DNA from: Nitrosomonas nitrosa
GTDB taxonomy: Bacteria > Pseudomonadota > Gammaproteobacteria > Burkholderiales > Nitrosomonadaceae
Direction of reading: 5' to 3'
NCBI RefSeq assembly: GCF_003051105.1
Contig: NZ_QAOO01000013.1
Coordinates: 41,221 to 105,220, forward strand
Length of the DNA stretch: 64,000 nucleotides
A model generated the notes under the pieces. The model made no database searches. It had not been told where the DNA came from and saw only the letters and a program-made list of their open reading frames with translations. Positions 10,362 to 20,904 of the stretch are shown here, in pieces. Position numbers and translations under genes: made by a program. The stretch's first letter is position 1; every line of letters starts with the position of its first letter.

Positions 10362-13226
10362 ATGCAACTAACAGCCGACAGCACAAATTTAGATCCTGTT
10401 CTTCGGAGTGACTTTTCAGAAATTCCTGTTACACCTAGTTTGCAATACGCTCAATATAAAGTGATTCGCCGTAATGGCGCCGTGGTTGCTTTTGAGCCAA
10501 GCAAAATCTCTGTCGCGATGACCAAGGCATTTATCGCAGTGGAGGGTGGTCAAGGTGCCGCATCTGCGCGGGTGCGTGAAGTGGTGGCGCGTCTGACGCA
10601 AGATGTGGTTGGTGCATTGACGCGGCGCCAACCGGATGGTGGCACGTTTCATATTGAAGATATTCAAGATCAAGTTGAGCTGGCATTGATGCGTTCGGGA
10701 GAACACGACGTGGCGCGTTCATACGTGCTGTATCGTGAGGCACGTGCGCGTGAGCGGGCAAAACAGCAAGAAAAACTGACGGCCGAGAAACAGGCGCCGG
10801 TGTTACATGTGCTGGAAAATGGGCTGAGAGTCCCACTCGATATTGCGCGTTTGACAGCCCTGGTCGACTCGGCTTGTGTCGATCTCGGCGATGCGGTGAA
10901 CAGCGCCCTCATCCTCAAGTCGACCTTAAAAGATTTGTACGATGGCGTGCCGGCGGAAGAAGTCAGAAAATCGTTGATTTTGTCTGCACGTTCCTTGATC
11001 GAGAAAGATCCTGCTTACAGTTACGTAACGGCAAGATTGTTATTGCATACGATCCGTTTTGAAGTACTGGGAGAGGATGTTACACAAAACGAGATGACAT
11101 CGCGTTACGCCGAATATTTTCCAGGGTTTGTCAAAAAAGGGGTCGAAGCCGGTTTATTGGATGAGCGGCTTGCCCAATTCGATTTGGTACGCTTGGCGGA
11201 AGTGCTGGATGCGGATCGAGATATGCAATTTGGTTATCTTGGTCTGCAGACATTGTATGATCGCTATTTTCTACATATCAAGGAAAAACGTATCGAGCTG
11301 CCGCAGGCTTTTTTCATGCGGGTTGCGATGGGGCTGGCGCTCAATGAGATCGATCGAGAGGCGCGTGCCATCGAGTTCTATCAGCTATTGTCGAAATTTG
11401 ACTTCATGAGTTCGACACCGACGTTGTTCAATTCAGGTACTTGTCGCTCGCAGCTTTCTTCGTGTTATCTGACCACCGTCTCCGATAGCCTCGACAGTAT
11501 TTATGAAGCGATTAAAGAAAATGCCTTGCTTTCGAAGTTTGCGGGCGGGCTGGGTAATGACTGGACACCTGTACGGGCGATGGGGTCGCGCATTAAAGGA
11601 ACCAATGGCAAATCGCAAGGCGTGGTGCCTTTTCTCAAAGTCGTTTCCGATACGGCTGTTGCAGTCAATCAAGGCGGTAAACGCAAGGGTGCGGTTTGTG
11701 CTTATCTGGAATGCTGGCATCTCGATGTCGAAGAGTTCCTGGAGCTGCGTAAAAATACCGGTGATGATCGCCGTCGAACGCATGATATGAATACGGCCAT
11801 TTGGGTACCCGATTTGTTCATGAAGCGGGTGATGGAGGGCGGGGATTGGATGCTGTTTTCGCCTTCCGACGTGCCGGATCTGCATGACAAGTATGGTAAG
11901 GTATTCGAGCAGGCCTATCTTGCTTACGAGAAGAAAGCGGCAGACGGTGAAATTGCTCTGCATAAAAAACTTCCTGCGCAGCAGTTATGGCGAAAAATGC
12001 TCACCATGCTATTCGAGACAGGGCACCCCTGGATTACCTTCAAAGACCCTTGCAATATTCGTTCGCCTCAAAATCACGTCGGTGTGGTGCACAGCTCCAA
12101 TCTTTGCACCGAAATCACTTTGAATACCAATGAGCAGGAAATCGCTGTCTGCAACCTCGGCTCGATTAATCTGCCTGCGCATATCATTGATGGCAAACTC
12201 GATATGGACAAATTGAAACGCACTATCAGCACAGCGATGCGCATGCTTGATAATGTGATCGATATCAATTTTTATGCGGTTGCCAAAGCGCGCAATGCAA
12301 ATCTGAAACATCGGCCAGTCGGCCTGGGTATCATGGGATTCCAGGATTGCTTATATAAACTGGGGATTCCCTACGCATCCGAAGAAGCGATCGAGTTTGC
12401 GGATCGTTCGATGGAAGCGATTGCCTATCATGCTTATTGGTCTTCAACCGAATTGGCGGAGGAACGAGGCTGTTACGCTTCTTATCGTGGCAGTCTATGG
12501 GATCGCGGGATTTTGCCGCAAGACACCCTGGCGTTGTTGCGCGAAGAGCGTGGTAATAATGTGGAAGTGGATATATCCGCTACACTGCAATGGGATAAGC
12601 TTCGAGCGCGCATCAAGAAGCACGGCATGAGAAATTCGAATTGTCTGGCGATTGCGCCGACCGCAACGATTTCAAATATCGTTGGCATCTCGGCGAGTAT
12701 CGAGCCCACTTATCAGAATCTTTATGTTAAATCGAATTTATCTGGTGAGTTCACGATGGTTAACAAATGGTTGGTGAATGATCTTAAACAACGTGATCTT
12801 TGGGATGAAGTGATGATTGCTGATCTTAAATACTACGATGGCGCGATCGGCAAAATAGACCGGATACCCGCCGATATGCGGAACCTGTATGCAACCGCGT
12901 TCGAAATCGATCCCCGGTGGTTGGTTGAAGCGGCTGCTCGACGGCAGAAATGGATCGATCAAGCCCAGTCACTCAATATTTATATAGCGGCCGCATCAGG
13001 CAAAAAGCTTGATGAGCTCTATAAACTTGCTTGGTTGCGGGGGCTCAAGACGACCTATTACCTGCGTTCGCTAGGGGCAACGACAGCGGAAAAATCGACG
13101 GTCCATACCGGCGCACTCAATGCGGTGCCAGCAAGCGGTGGAATGGCTGCTGCAGGCATACAGCAGATGACAGCCGAAATCAAGTATTGTGCAATTGATG
13201 ATCCTGGCTGCGAATCATGCCAATGA
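10362..13226 (+). CDS. nrdA: Class I ribonucleoside-diphosphate reductase, alpha subunit
   Basis: Catalytic subunit that reduces ribonucleotides to deoxyribonucleotides. An N-terminal ATP-cone begins around YKVIRRNGAVVAFEPSK, and a second, cone-like segment follows before the catalytic barrel. Active-site stretches include SSNLCTEI, GNDWTPVRAMGS and NCLAIAPTATISNIVG. The C-terminus ends in CESCQ, the mobile redox-active cysteine pair that takes electrons from thioredoxin or glutaredoxin. The start is the ATG of MQLTADS, which has an AAGGAG ribosome-binding site nine bases before it; the open frame upstream lacks such support. This gives 954 aa, normal for the betaproteobacterial form. nrdB follows after 43 bases. 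Confidence 0.97.
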   Translation: MQLTADSTNLDPVLRSDFSEIPVTPSLQYAQYKVIRRNGAVVAFEPSKISVAMTKAFIAVEGGQGAASARVREVVARLTQDVVGALTRRQPDGGTFHIEDIQDQVELALMRSGEHDVARSYVLYREARARERAKQQEKLTAEKQAPVLHVLENGLRVPLDIARLTALVDSACVDLGDAVNSALILKSTLKDLYDGVPAEEVRKSLILSARSLIEKDPAYSYVTARLLLHTIRFEVLGEDVTQNEMTSRYAEYFPGFVKKGVEAGLLDERLAQFDLVRLAEVLDADRDMQFGYLGLQTLYDRYFLHIKEKRIELPQAFFMRVAMGLALNEIDREARAIEFYQLLSKFDFMSSTPTLFNSGTCRSQLSSCYLTTVSDSLDSIYEAIKENALLSKFAGGLGNDWTPVRAMGSRIKGTNGKSQGVVPFLKVVSDTAVAVNQGGKRKGAVCAYLECWHLDVEEFLELRKNTGDDRRRTHDMNTAIWVPDLFMKRVMEGGDWMLFSPSDVPDLHDKYGKVFEQAYLAYEKKAADGEIALHKKLPAQQLWRKMLTMLFETGHPWITFKDPCNIRSPQNHVGVVHSSNLCTEITLNTNEQEIAVCNLGSINLPAHIIDGKLDMDKLKRTISTAMRMLDNVIDINFYAVAKARNANLKHRPVGLGIMGFQDCLYKLGIPYASEEAIEFADRSMEAIAYHAYWSSTELAEERGCYASYRGSLWDRGILPQDTLALLREERGNNVEVDISATLQWDKLRARIKKHGMRNSNCLAIAPTATISNIVGISASIEPTYQNLYVKSNLSGEFTMVNKWLVNDLKQRDLWDEVMIADLKYYDGAIGKIDRIPADMRNLYATAFEIDPRWLVEAAARRQKWIDQAQSLNIYIAAASGKKLDELYKLAWLRGLKTTYYLRSLGATTAEKSTVHTGALNAVPASGGMAAAGIQQMTAEIKYCAIDDPGCESCQ

Positions 13227-13269
13227 CAATCGATGTGCAGATAAAACTCAATAAAAGCAAGGAGAAAAA

Positions 13270-14454
13270 ATGATGTTGACGTTTGACGATGAACCGCTGC
13301 AGCCAGAAAAAAATCGATCCAAGGGCCTCTTGAGCGGCCTGCCCAATGAATCAATCTTGGGTTCTTCTGCAGAGATCGAGTCTGCAGTGAAGGATAGTAT
13401 CGATCCGGTATATGAGCAATCAGCGGAAGATATGTATCGCCGTATTTCGGTTGAAGATAAGCGCATCATCAATTGCAAGGCGGATGTGAATCAACTGGTT
13501 CCATTCAAGTATAAGTGGGCATGGGAAAAATATTTATCTGCTTGTGCCAATCACTGGATGCCTCAGGAAATCAATATGAGTCGCGATATTGCGCTGTGGA
13601 AAGATCCAAATGGATTGAACGAAGACGAGCGCCGCTTGGTTAAGCGTAATCTTGGTTTTTTTGTGACGGCGGATTCGTTGGCGGCAAACAATATCGTGCT
13701 GGGGACGTATCGCCATATTACCAATCCTGAGTGTCGGCAATATCTTTTGCGTCAGGCCTTCGAGGAGGCCATTCATACGCATGCCTATCAATATATCGTC
13801 GAATCGCTTGGCTTGAATGAAGGCGAGATTTTCAACGCCTATCATGAGATCGAATCGATTCGCGACAAGGATGAATTCTTGATCCCCTTCATCGATACAC
13901 TGACTGATCCAGGGTTTAAAACAGGAACGTTAGAAGCGGATCAAAAATTATTGAAGAGTTTAATCGTATTTGCGTGTATCATGGAGGGGTTGTTCTTCTA
14001 TGTGGGATTTACCCAGATTTTGGCACTCGGCAGACAGAATAAAATGACGGGTGCTGCCGAGCAGTATCAGTATATTCTGCGTGATGAGTCGATGCATTGT
14101 AATTTTGGTATCGACGTTATCAACCAGATCAAACTGGAAAATCCTCAACTCTGGACGAAAGCATTTCGTGAGGAGATTAGCGCTTTGATGCAAAAAGCGG
14201 TCGAGCTTGAATACCGTTATGCCGAAGATACGATGCCACGCGGCGTGCTCGGGTTGAATGCGTCGATGTTTAAGGAATATTTGCGCTTTATCGCAAATCG
14301 CCGATGCCAGCAAATCGGTCTCGATATTCTTTTTCCAGATGCGAGCAATCCATTTCCATGGATGTCGGAAATGATCGACTTGAAGAAAGAAAAGAACTTT
14401 TTCGAAACGCGCGTCATTGAATACCAAACAGGCGGCGTATTGAGCTGGGATTAA
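13270..14454 (+). CDS. nrdB: Class I ribonucleoside-diphosphate reductase, beta subunit
   Basis: Carries the diiron-tyrosyl radical cofactor used by NrdA. Metal-ligand stretches typical of the family are seen: [28 protein letters not shown] and [10 protein letters not shown]. An AAGGAG site lies just before two consecutive ATG codons (13270 and 13273); the second has the better spacing. At 394 aa it has the expected length, and it forms an operon with nrdA. A strong terminator follows directly. Confidence 0.97.
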   Translation: MMLTFDDEPLQPEKNRSKGLLSGLPNESILGSSAEIESAVKDSIDPVYEQSAEDMYRRISVEDKRIINCKADVNQLVPFKYKWAWEKYLSACANHWMPQEINMSRDIALWKDPNGLNEDERRLVKRNLGFFVTADSLAANNIVLGTYRHITNPECRQYLLRQAFEEAIHTHAYQYIVESLGLNEGEIFNAYHEIESIRDKDEFLIPFIDTLTDPGFKTGTLEADQKLLKSLIVFACIMEGLFFYVGFTQILALGRQNKMTGAAEQYQYILRDESMHCNFGIDVINQIKLENPQLWTKAFREEISALMQKAVELEYRYAEDTMPRGVLGLNASMFKEYLRFIANRRCQQIGLDILFPDASNPFPWMSEMIDLKKEKNFFETRVIEYQTGGVLSWD

Positions 14455-14468
14455 CAAGCGAGCACTAT

Positions 14469-14503
14469 CGGCAAATTGATTTCAATTTGCCGAAGTGTTT
14501 TTT
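14469..14503 (+). terminator. Rho-independent terminator after nrdB
   Basis: A perfect ten-base stem (CGGCAAATTG / CAATTTGCCG) with an ATTT loop is followed by AAGTG and a run of T. It begins 15 bases after the nrdB stop codon and would end the nrdAB transcript. Confidence 0.85.
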
Positions 14504-14693
14504 AAAATTTAAATTACATCAATTAATTACATCAATTATTAGGAGCAAGCACAGAAGCAATGATGTAGCACTTGTCTGCAATGGATAAAAATTGAGTGTT
14601 ATCCCTAACAGGTGGCATAGGGATGGGCCACCTCTTTTGCAGGCATGATCGAATCTGAATTTTCAGAGATATTGATCATTTTGAAAATTAAGG

Positions 14694-16094
14694 ATGCACA
14701 CACTCATGCTAGAAACAAGAACCATACGAAATCTACTAGTAATCATGGCGGCCAGTATGCCGCTAGCCTTTTTACCAATAACGACAGAAGCAAGGGAAAC
14801 TTTAGAAAATAATTATCGTACTTCAATTTCAAAAGTAAAAAAAACATCAGTAAATTCGAACAAGCCTTTAGATGATTTATGGACACGTATCCGCAGCGGT
14901 TTTAGTCTCGCGGATATGCACAGTCAAGAAGTTCGCCATAACGAAAACCAGTTTACTCGTCATCAAAAATATATCGATCACATCGTTGAACGAAGCAGGC
15001 GCTATTTATTTTATATAGTCGAAGAAGTGGAACGGCGCGGTATGCCGACCGAGATCGCATTGCTCCCCATCGTGGAAAGCGCATTCGATCCAGTAGCTTA
15101 CTCCCGGCAGCATGCATCTGGCTTATGGCAGTTTATTCCCTCGACTGGCAGGGCATATGGCCTCGAACAGAATTGGTGGTATGACGAACGGCGTGATGTG
15201 GTCGCTGCGACCCGAGCGGCGCTGGATTACTTGCAAAAGCTTCACACGATGTTTGGTGATTGGCAGTTGACGCTGGCGGCCTATAACTGGGGTGAGGGGG
15301 CATTGAAGCGATCTATCGATGAGACGACGCAGAAGGGCAAGAAACGTATTCGCCTCCATGACCTTCAGTTGCCCACCGAAACCAAAAACCATGTCGCAAA
15401 GCTCATTGCTGTAAGAAACATTATTGCCAAACCAGAAAATTATGGTATCAGACTTAAACCACTTCCCAACCGGCCCTATTTCGAGCAAGTGGAAATCACG
15501 CGTCCCATTGACGTAAAATTGGCAGCAGAGCTTGCCGACGTGCCAGAAGCTGAATTTGCCGCGCTAAATCCGGCCTACCATCGTCCTATCATAAGAATCA
15601 ATGATGCGCCGCGCACCTTGTTGCTGCCAGTCAATAAAGCGAGAACTTTCGTCGCTAATCTAGAGAATTACGATAAATCGCTTGTTTCTTGGCGTATTTA
15701 CCGTGTGAAAGAAGTGGAAACCCTCGAAGAATTGTCTGATAAATACGCTATCGATGTCGCTGAATTGGCTGAAATCAATGGTCTTTCGGAAAGGAGCGCG
15801 CTCAGGCGTGGGCAGATCGTCTTGGTTCCGCGTGGCAAGAGTAAGGCAAAAGAACCCGATTACTTCGTGCAGAACACCCAGAACGGCAAGCGTCGCGCTT
15901 ATTCGTCATGGGATGACCAAATTATCTATGTGGTCAAAAAAGGCGACACACTGTATGACATCGCCAAGCGATATGGTCTTGATGTAAAAGAAATCAAATC
16001 ATGGAACGGCAACAGCGAGCGACTTTCCATTGGTCAAAAACTGACCCTTCGATTGGTCAACTCAAACAAAATACGCTTGGCAGATAACTCGTAG
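14694..16094 (+). CDS. MltD-type lytic transglycosylase with LysM domains
   Basis: Cuts peptidoglycan between MurNAc and GlcNAc in the periplasm. A signal peptide (NLLVIMAASMPLAFLPITTEA) precedes an SLT domain with the catalytic glutamate in LLPIVESAFDPVAYS and the SGLWQFIPSTGRAYGL motif. The C-terminal half contains two LysM wall-binding modules, the last reading VVKKGDTLYDIAKRYGL. Another ATG four codons downstream (14706) is an equally likely start given an AAGGA at about 14688. No lipobox is evident, unlike E. coli MltD. It is monocistronic and converges on the aminopeptidase gene. Confidence 0.92.
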   Translation: MHTLMLETRTIRNLLVIMAASMPLAFLPITTEARETLENNYRTSISKVKKTSVNSNKPLDDLWTRIRSGFSLADMHSQEVRHNENQFTRHQKYIDHIVERSRRYLFYIVEEVERRGMPTEIALLPIVESAFDPVAYSRQHASGLWQFIPSTGRAYGLEQNWWYDERRDVVAATRAALDYLQKLHTMFGDWQLTLAAYNWGEGALKRSIDETTQKGKKRIRLHDLQLPTETKNHVAKLIAVRNIIAKPENYGIRLKPLPNRPYFEQVEITRPIDVKLAAELADVPEAEFAALNPAYHRPIIRINDAPRTLLLPVNKARTFVANLENYDKSLVSWRIYRVKEVETLEELSDKYAIDVAELAEINGLSERSALRRGQIVLVPRGKSKAKEPDYFVQNTQNGKRRAYSSWDDQIIYVVKKGDTLYDIAKRYGLDVKEIKSWNGNSERLSIGQKLTLRLVNSNKIRLADNS

Positions 16095-16114
16095 CCACCA
16101 AACTTATCGAAGAA

Positions 16115-17578
16115 TCAGCTTGTCAGGAATTTTTGTAGAAACGCCATAGCCCAAGCTACGCCGAAACCTGTAATATCGGTACCGACGGCACCTAATCCCC
16201 CTTTATGATTGCAAGCTGAGAGATCCATATGCAGCCAGGGTATGTCATTGACGAATCGGCTGAGGAAGCGGCTAGCCAGGATATGATCGAAATCGCTGTC
16301 TAGCAAGCACTGCTTGATATCGGCGATTTTGCTTTCAAGCTCCACGTCGTAATCTGCATCCATGGGAAATGCGCACACACGTTCGCCGCTTGATTTCCCC
16401 ACGGCAAGCGCTTTCTGGATCAGCGGTTCGTGATTACTGAAAACGCCGCTGTAGCGTGATCCCAGCGCGGTGTAGAGGCTGCCCGTCAGGGTGGCGAAAT
16501 CAATTATCAAGTCGGGCTTTTGCCTTTCCGCCAGTGTCAGGGTATCGGCCAGTACCAGGCGACCCTCCGCATCGGTATGGATAATTTCGATCGTCATACC
16601 ATTCAATGCCGTGATGACATCATTTTGCTTGTAGGCGCGTGGGCTGATATGGTTTTGTGCGATGGCCAGCCAGCAATCGATATTGACAGGTAAATCTGCG
16701 CGCGTTGCTGCCAACAATACGCCGAGCGCTACAGCGGAGCCATTCATATCCTCATGCATACCATGCATGAAACGCGCGGGCTTAAGATTATGCCCACCGG
16801 TATCGAAGCATATACCTTTGCCGACGAGCGCGATGGTCTTGCCCGGTTTTTTTCCATTGTGCCGCTGCAGATGAACGATCGCAGCATCTTCGGTATCGCT
16901 GCCCTGAGCGACGGCAACAAAGGCACCCGCGCCCAGCTTCCGTAATTTGGCTAGGTCATATTCCTCATATTTCCACTGTTCTCTGATTGCGAGTTTTTCA
17001 ATTTGCTCCCGGTATGTCTTAGGTGTCAACTCATTGGGCGGTAAACCTGTCAATCCACGTGCCAGCAGGTTTCCTTCCGCCTGCGCGCGCAAAGATAGAA
17101 AGTAATCGGGATCTTCGTGTCCATGCAGAACGATCGATTCCAGCGGTTTTCTATCTGGCTTGAGTTTGCGGACAGGCAAGACCGCGCCATTGATCCAGGA
17201 AATATATACCGCTAATCGCGCCAACAGTTCTCTTTGATGCGCGTTACCGTGAACCGATACATGAATTTGCGTAGGCCCTTCTTCCAGCAGTAGCTGTAAT
17301 GCTTTGCGGACATGGGTGTGCTGGTCAAATACCGGCTTGCTTAAATCCACCATTGCCCACGCGCATAACGCACCGTTTTGCAGGTTGGCACATACGGGCA
17401 TCTCGCTAATCTGACCTAACGGTATATCGCGCCGCAGCAACAAGGCTTTGAGTGTATGTTCGCCAGGGAGATCGATTTTGCCCGGCAGTTTTTCCAGCCT
17501 GGGAAGGAGCGTTAGAATGTGTGTGGTTTTAACGGATTCATCAAGAGGTGAGTTATTTTGTAAAAGTGTTGCAAGCAT
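16115..17578 (-). CDS. Leucyl aminopeptidase family (M17) protein
   Basis: Metal-dependent aminopeptidase of the M17 family, cytoplasmic. The metal-binding and catalytic signatures are VGKGICFDTGGHNLKP and HTDAEGRLVLADTLT; the second usually begins with Asn, here His. I start at the ATG giving MLATLLQNN, since upstream codons add an unusual hydrophobic extension. The open frame does reach a further ATG at 17638. This gives 487 aa. It is transcribed divergently from thyA with about 95 bases between the chosen starts. Confidence 0.88.
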   Translation of the reverse strand: MLATLLQNNSPLDESVKTTHILTLLPRLEKLPGKIDLPGEHTLKALLLRRDIPLGQISEMPVCANLQNGALCAWAMVDLSKPVFDQHTHVRKALQLLLEEGPTQIHVSVHGNAHQRELLARLAVYISWINGAVLPVRKLKPDRKPLESIVLHGHEDPDYFLSLRAQAEGNLLARGLTGLPPNELTPKTYREQIEKLAIREQWKYEEYDLAKLRKLGAGAFVAVAQGSDTEDAAIVHLQRHNGKKPGKTIALVGKGICFDTGGHNLKPARFMHGMHEDMNGSAVALGVLLAATRADLPVNIDCWLAIAQNHISPRAYKQNDVITALNGMTIEIIHTDAEGRLVLADTLTLAERQKPDLIIDFATLTGSLYTALGSRYSGVFSNHEPLIQKALAVGKSSGERVCAFPMDADYDVELESKIADIKQCLLDSDFDHILASRFLSRFVNDIPWLHMDLSACNHKGGLGAVGTDITGFGVAWAMAFLQKFLTS

Positions 17579-17673
17579 CAGCATTCCAGACAGTGTAATT
17601 AACGATATTATATCTGCTATCCTGGTGATATTTAGCACGGATTTTTACTACCGCTTTATTTTAACTATTACGC

Positions 17674-18468
17674 ATGCATCAATATCTCGATCTTATGCGA
17701 CATGTGCTCAAGCACGGGCATCAAAAATCGGATCGCACCGGCACCGGCACACTGTCTGTTTTTGGCTACCAAATGCGCTTTGACTTGTCAGCAGGGTTCC
17801 CGCTGGTCACAACCAAGAAATGTCATGTCAAATCGATCATTCATGAGTTGTTGTGGTTTTTGCGGGGCGATACCAATATTGCCTACCTCAAGGAAAACGG
17901 TGTATCCATCTGGGATGAATGGGCAGACGAGAAGGGTGATCTGGGGCCCATCTATGGTCATCAATGGCGTTCCTGGTCGAGCCCAGCCGGCGGCTCGATC
18001 GATCAAATCGCGCAGGTTATTGAGCAAATCAGGAAAACACCCGACTCCAGGCGGCTGATCGTGTCTGCCTGGAATGTGCATGATCTGGATAAAATGAAAT
18101 TGGCGCCATGCCATGTGCTGTTTCAGTTTTATGTGGCGAATGGCAAACTCTCCTGCCAGCTTTATCAGCGCAGTGCGGATATTTTTCTCGGTGTGCCGTT
18201 CAATATCGCTTCATATGCGCTGCTAACCCTAATGATTGCCCAGGTTTGCGATCTGGAGCCGGGCGATTTTGTGCATGCCTTTGGCGATGCCCATCTCTAC
18301 TTGAATCATCTTGAACAGGCTAGGGAGCAGTTGCAGCGGGAGCCAAGAACATTGCCAACGATGCGCATCAATCCCTCGGTTCGCAATATTTTTGATTTTA
18401 AATATGAAGATTTTATATTGGAAAACTACCATCCCCATCCCGCTATTAAAGCGCCGGTAGCCATATGA
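17674..18468 (+). CDS. thyA: Thymidylate synthase
   Basis: Methylates dUMP to dTMP with methylene-tetrahydrofolate. The 264-aa protein has the exact length of E. coli ThyA, the catalytic cysteine in [12 protein letters not shown], the [12 protein letters not shown] phosphate-binding segment and [20 protein letters not shown]. The stop overlaps the folA start (ATGA), so the pair is translationally coupled; folA regenerates the tetrahydrofolate consumed here. Confidence 0.98.
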   Translation: MHQYLDLMRHVLKHGHQKSDRTGTGTLSVFGYQMRFDLSAGFPLVTTKKCHVKSIIHELLWFLRGDTNIAYLKENGVSIWDEWADEKGDLGPIYGHQWRSWSSPAGGSIDQIAQVIEQIRKTPDSRRLIVSAWNVHDLDKMKLAPCHVLFQFYVANGKLSCQLYQRSADIFLGVPFNIASYALLTLMIAQVCDLEPGDFVHAFGDAHLYLNHLEQAREQLQREPRTLPTMRINPSVRNIFDFKYEDFILENYHPHPAIKAPVAI

Positions 18469-18971
18469 CGCGCCGTCTATCCCTTCTGGCCGCGATGGCC
18501 AGCAATCGCGTCATCGGTCGGAACAATGCGCTTCCCTGGCGCCTCCCGGCTGATCTCAAGCGCTTCAAGGCGCTGACCATGGGGCAGATCATTGTCATGG
18601 GCCGAAAGACCTATGAATCGATCGGCAGGCCGTTGCCAGGAAGAATCAATATCATCGTCACTCGACAGCCCGATTTGTCGGTTGCAGGCGTAACGGTTAC
18701 CCGCTCGGTGGAGGAAGCGCTGACGGCCTGTCTAATTCACCCGGACAAGGAAATATTCATCATTGGCGGGGCAGAGCTTTACCAGCAAACCTTGAAGCAT
18801 TGCCAGCGCCTTTATCTAACGGAAGTACAGAAAGCATTCGAGGGCGATGCTTTTTTTCCGGAATTCGATCGCAGTGACTGGCATGAAATCGTGCGCGAGA
18901 GGCATGTGCAGGAAGAAGGCGAAAAGCTTGAATATCACTTTGTGGTGCTCGAGCGGAAACTTGTTGCATAG
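18465..18971 (+). CDS. folA: Dihydrofolate reductase
   Basis: Reduces dihydrofolate to tetrahydrofolate with NADPH. Signature elements are [32 protein letters not shown] N-terminus, [17 protein letters not shown], and [12 protein letters not shown]. The 168-aa length is normal. It overlaps the last codon of thyA by four bases, the common thyA-folA arrangement. Confidence 0.98.
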   Translation: MTRRLSLLAAMASNRVIGRNNALPWRLPADLKRFKALTMGQIIVMGRKTYESIGRPLPGRINIIVTRQPDLSVAGVTVTRSVEEALTACLIHPDKEIFIIGGAELYQQTLKHCQRLYLTEVQKAFEGDAFFPEFDRSDWHEIVRERHVQEEGEKLEYHFVVLERKLVA

Positions 18972-19128
18972 ATAGCTATCGGTCTGGGGTACAGGGTAAT
19001 GCAATACAAGACTGATTTGTAAGGAAACATTCTTGGTAGATCACAAGGTGTCGTGATGAAATTTAGGCTATTAGAGATGTCCATGAGCTGATCAAGGTGA
19101 CCCACGAGTGTTGCCATGTTCAACAAGT

Positions 19129-19803
19129 TTATTTGCCGGGTTTGTTAGTTTCAGGTTGAGTCGCGCTTGCTTGTTCGATTGCAGGGTGATTAGATTTCGC
19201 TGCTCCAAAAAACTGGCCTATTCTGCGCAGCATTCCCTTGAGCAAGGTCCATAACTTGGGTAGCAGCCAGATAGCGAGACCGATGAAAATAACGAACAGT
19301 ATCAGAAACAGTATCGGATGATTCAGTGCCGTCCAAAGGCCCGCGATAACCAGCACATCTTCGCCGATAGAAGCGGACCAGTTCGTTACCGGTTCAGGCG
19401 AGGTGTTGATCATAAGGCGCGTACCAGCTTTGGCTGCATGACTGGTTGCCGCTATGCTCCCGCCTAGAATCCCTGCAGCGATTTCCAACGCGGGGGTGAC
19501 ATCGCCTACTGCGCCAGCGGCCAGCATCACCCCTGCGGGAATGCGGACAAAGGTATGCAGGGTATCCCAAGCGCTGTCCACGCCCGGCACCTTATCGGCG
19601 AAAAATTCAATTGCGTACATCAACCCTGCTGCACCGATGACCAGAGGGTTTTCTAAAACGGCAAGTTCAGCGGGTAGCTGAATATTGTCTGTTGCGCTGC
19701 CGATGCCCAGTACCAGCATGACCGCATACAGATTGATGCCGCTTGCCCATGCGGTGCCCATGGATAACGCCAAAGTTGCTATGAGTGCTTCATATCCGTT
19801 CAT
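19129..19803 (-). CDS. DUF4126 family membrane protein
   Basis: A 224-aa protein with several hydrophobic helices and Gly/Ala-rich segments (TAWASGINLYAVMLVLGIG; AAGILGGSIAATSHAAKAG), matching the DUF4126 pattern. The C-terminal tail is hydrophilic. Function is unknown. It lies alone, convergent with folA. Confidence 0.75.
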   Translation of the reverse strand: MNGYEALIATLALSMGTAWASGINLYAVMLVLGIGSATDNIQLPAELAVLENPLVIGAAGLMYAIEFFADKVPGVDSAWDTLHTFVRIPAGVMLAAGAVGDVTPALEIAAGILGGSIAATSHAAKAGTRLMINTSPEPVTNWSASIGEDVLVIAGLWTALNHPILFLILFVIFIGLAIWLLPKLWTLLKGMLRRIGQFFGAAKSNHPAIEQASATQPETNKPGK

Positions 19804-19888
19804 TTCATATTCTCAAAAAAATGGCTATTCTAAAAAATGGATTGAATCAATGCCACTATAGAGCAAGCCGATTGAATCGACGATCAAC

Positions 19889-20890
19889 TCAGTCGGCTAT
19901 CAAACGTTGCGCTTCCAGCTCTGCCCCCAACATCCCTACTTGAGGGTTCATGATCACATGCACCGGTATCTCGCTCATTAACCCCGAGAAACGGCCTTTG
20001 TTTTGAAAAGCGCGCATGAAGCCGCCTTGCCTTAGGCTATCGATGATTCTGGGAGCAATGCCCCCTGCAATATAGACGCCGCTCCGACATAATCCGACCA
20101 GAGCAAGGTTTCCGGCAAAGGCACCATAGATTTCAACGAATAAATCCATTGCTTGCAATGCGACCGGATGCCGTTGTTCGAATGCGAGCGTTGTGATGGT
20201 TGCCGCGCTATCCTCATCCAACTCGACAGGCGCTATACCCGGGAACCGTGTTGGATCGGACTGCAAAAAACCGAAAATATTGGTCAGCCCGGGTCCTGAA
20301 AGAAGACGCTCGATCGAGACACGGCCGAATTTCTTCGTTAGAAAATCGAGTAATTCCATTTGCAGGGGGGAGGTCGGTGCAAAATCAATATGCCCACCCT
20401 CGGTCGGAAGGGGGATGTAGCGTTTATTCTGCCAATGAAGCCAAGCAACACCCATGCCGGTGCCTGCACCTAATACGACACGCATGCTGGGCTCTGTTTC
20501 TGCACCATTTTGCAGTGTCACCAGATCGGCCGGCGCTAATTTCTCGACGCCAAGTGCAATCGCCTCGAAATCGTTGATAAGTTTTACCTTGGGGATGGAA
20601 AAATCGGCTGAAAGTGCCGAAGCTTCCATCAACCACGGCAAGTTGGTCAGTTGCGCTTGCTGTGCAACGATTGGCCCGGCAATCGCAAAGCAGGCCGATG
20701 TCGGATAGCGGTTTTGTTTTTCCATTCCGGCTTTATGTAAGAAATCAGCCAGAATGTCATCGAAATCATCGTAAGCTTGGCTGTCGTATCGCTGCTCATG
20801 ACAAACTTCGGTATCACCTTCTTTGACTAAGGCTATGCGTAATAAAGTCTTTGTGCCTCCGATATCGCCATAAATTAGATAGTTATTCAT
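19889..20890 (-). CDS. glk: Glucokinase
   Basis: ATP-dependent phosphorylation of glucose to glucose-6-phosphate. The N-terminus shows the phosphate motif GDIGGTKTLLRIALV. Further features are the catalytic region KLINDFEAIALGV, VLGAGTGMGVAWL and the GVYIAGGIAPRI segment of the bacterial Glk family. At 333 aa it has normal length. It lies 14 bases downstream of an MtfA-type gene on the same strand, so the two are probably co-transcribed. Glucose metabolism may here serve storage-glucan turnover together with the GH13 enzyme at 54-56 kb. Confidence 0.93.
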   Translation of the reverse strand: MNNYLIYGDIGGTKTLLRIALVKEGDTEVCHEQRYDSQAYDDFDDILADFLHKAGMEKQNRYPTSACFAIAGPIVAQQAQLTNLPWLMEASALSADFSIPKVKLINDFEAIALGVEKLAPADLVTLQNGAETEPSMRVVLGAGTGMGVAWLHWQNKRYIPLPTEGGHIDFAPTSPLQMELLDFLTKKFGRVSIERLLSGPGLTNIFGFLQSDPTRFPGIAPVELDEDSAATITTLAFEQRHPVALQAMDLFVEIYGAFAGNLALVGLCRSGVYIAGGIAPRIIDSLRQGGFMRAFQNKGRFSGLMSEIPVHVIMNPQVGMLGAELEAQRLIAD

Positions 20891-20904
20891 CTGTTACGTC
20901 CTCT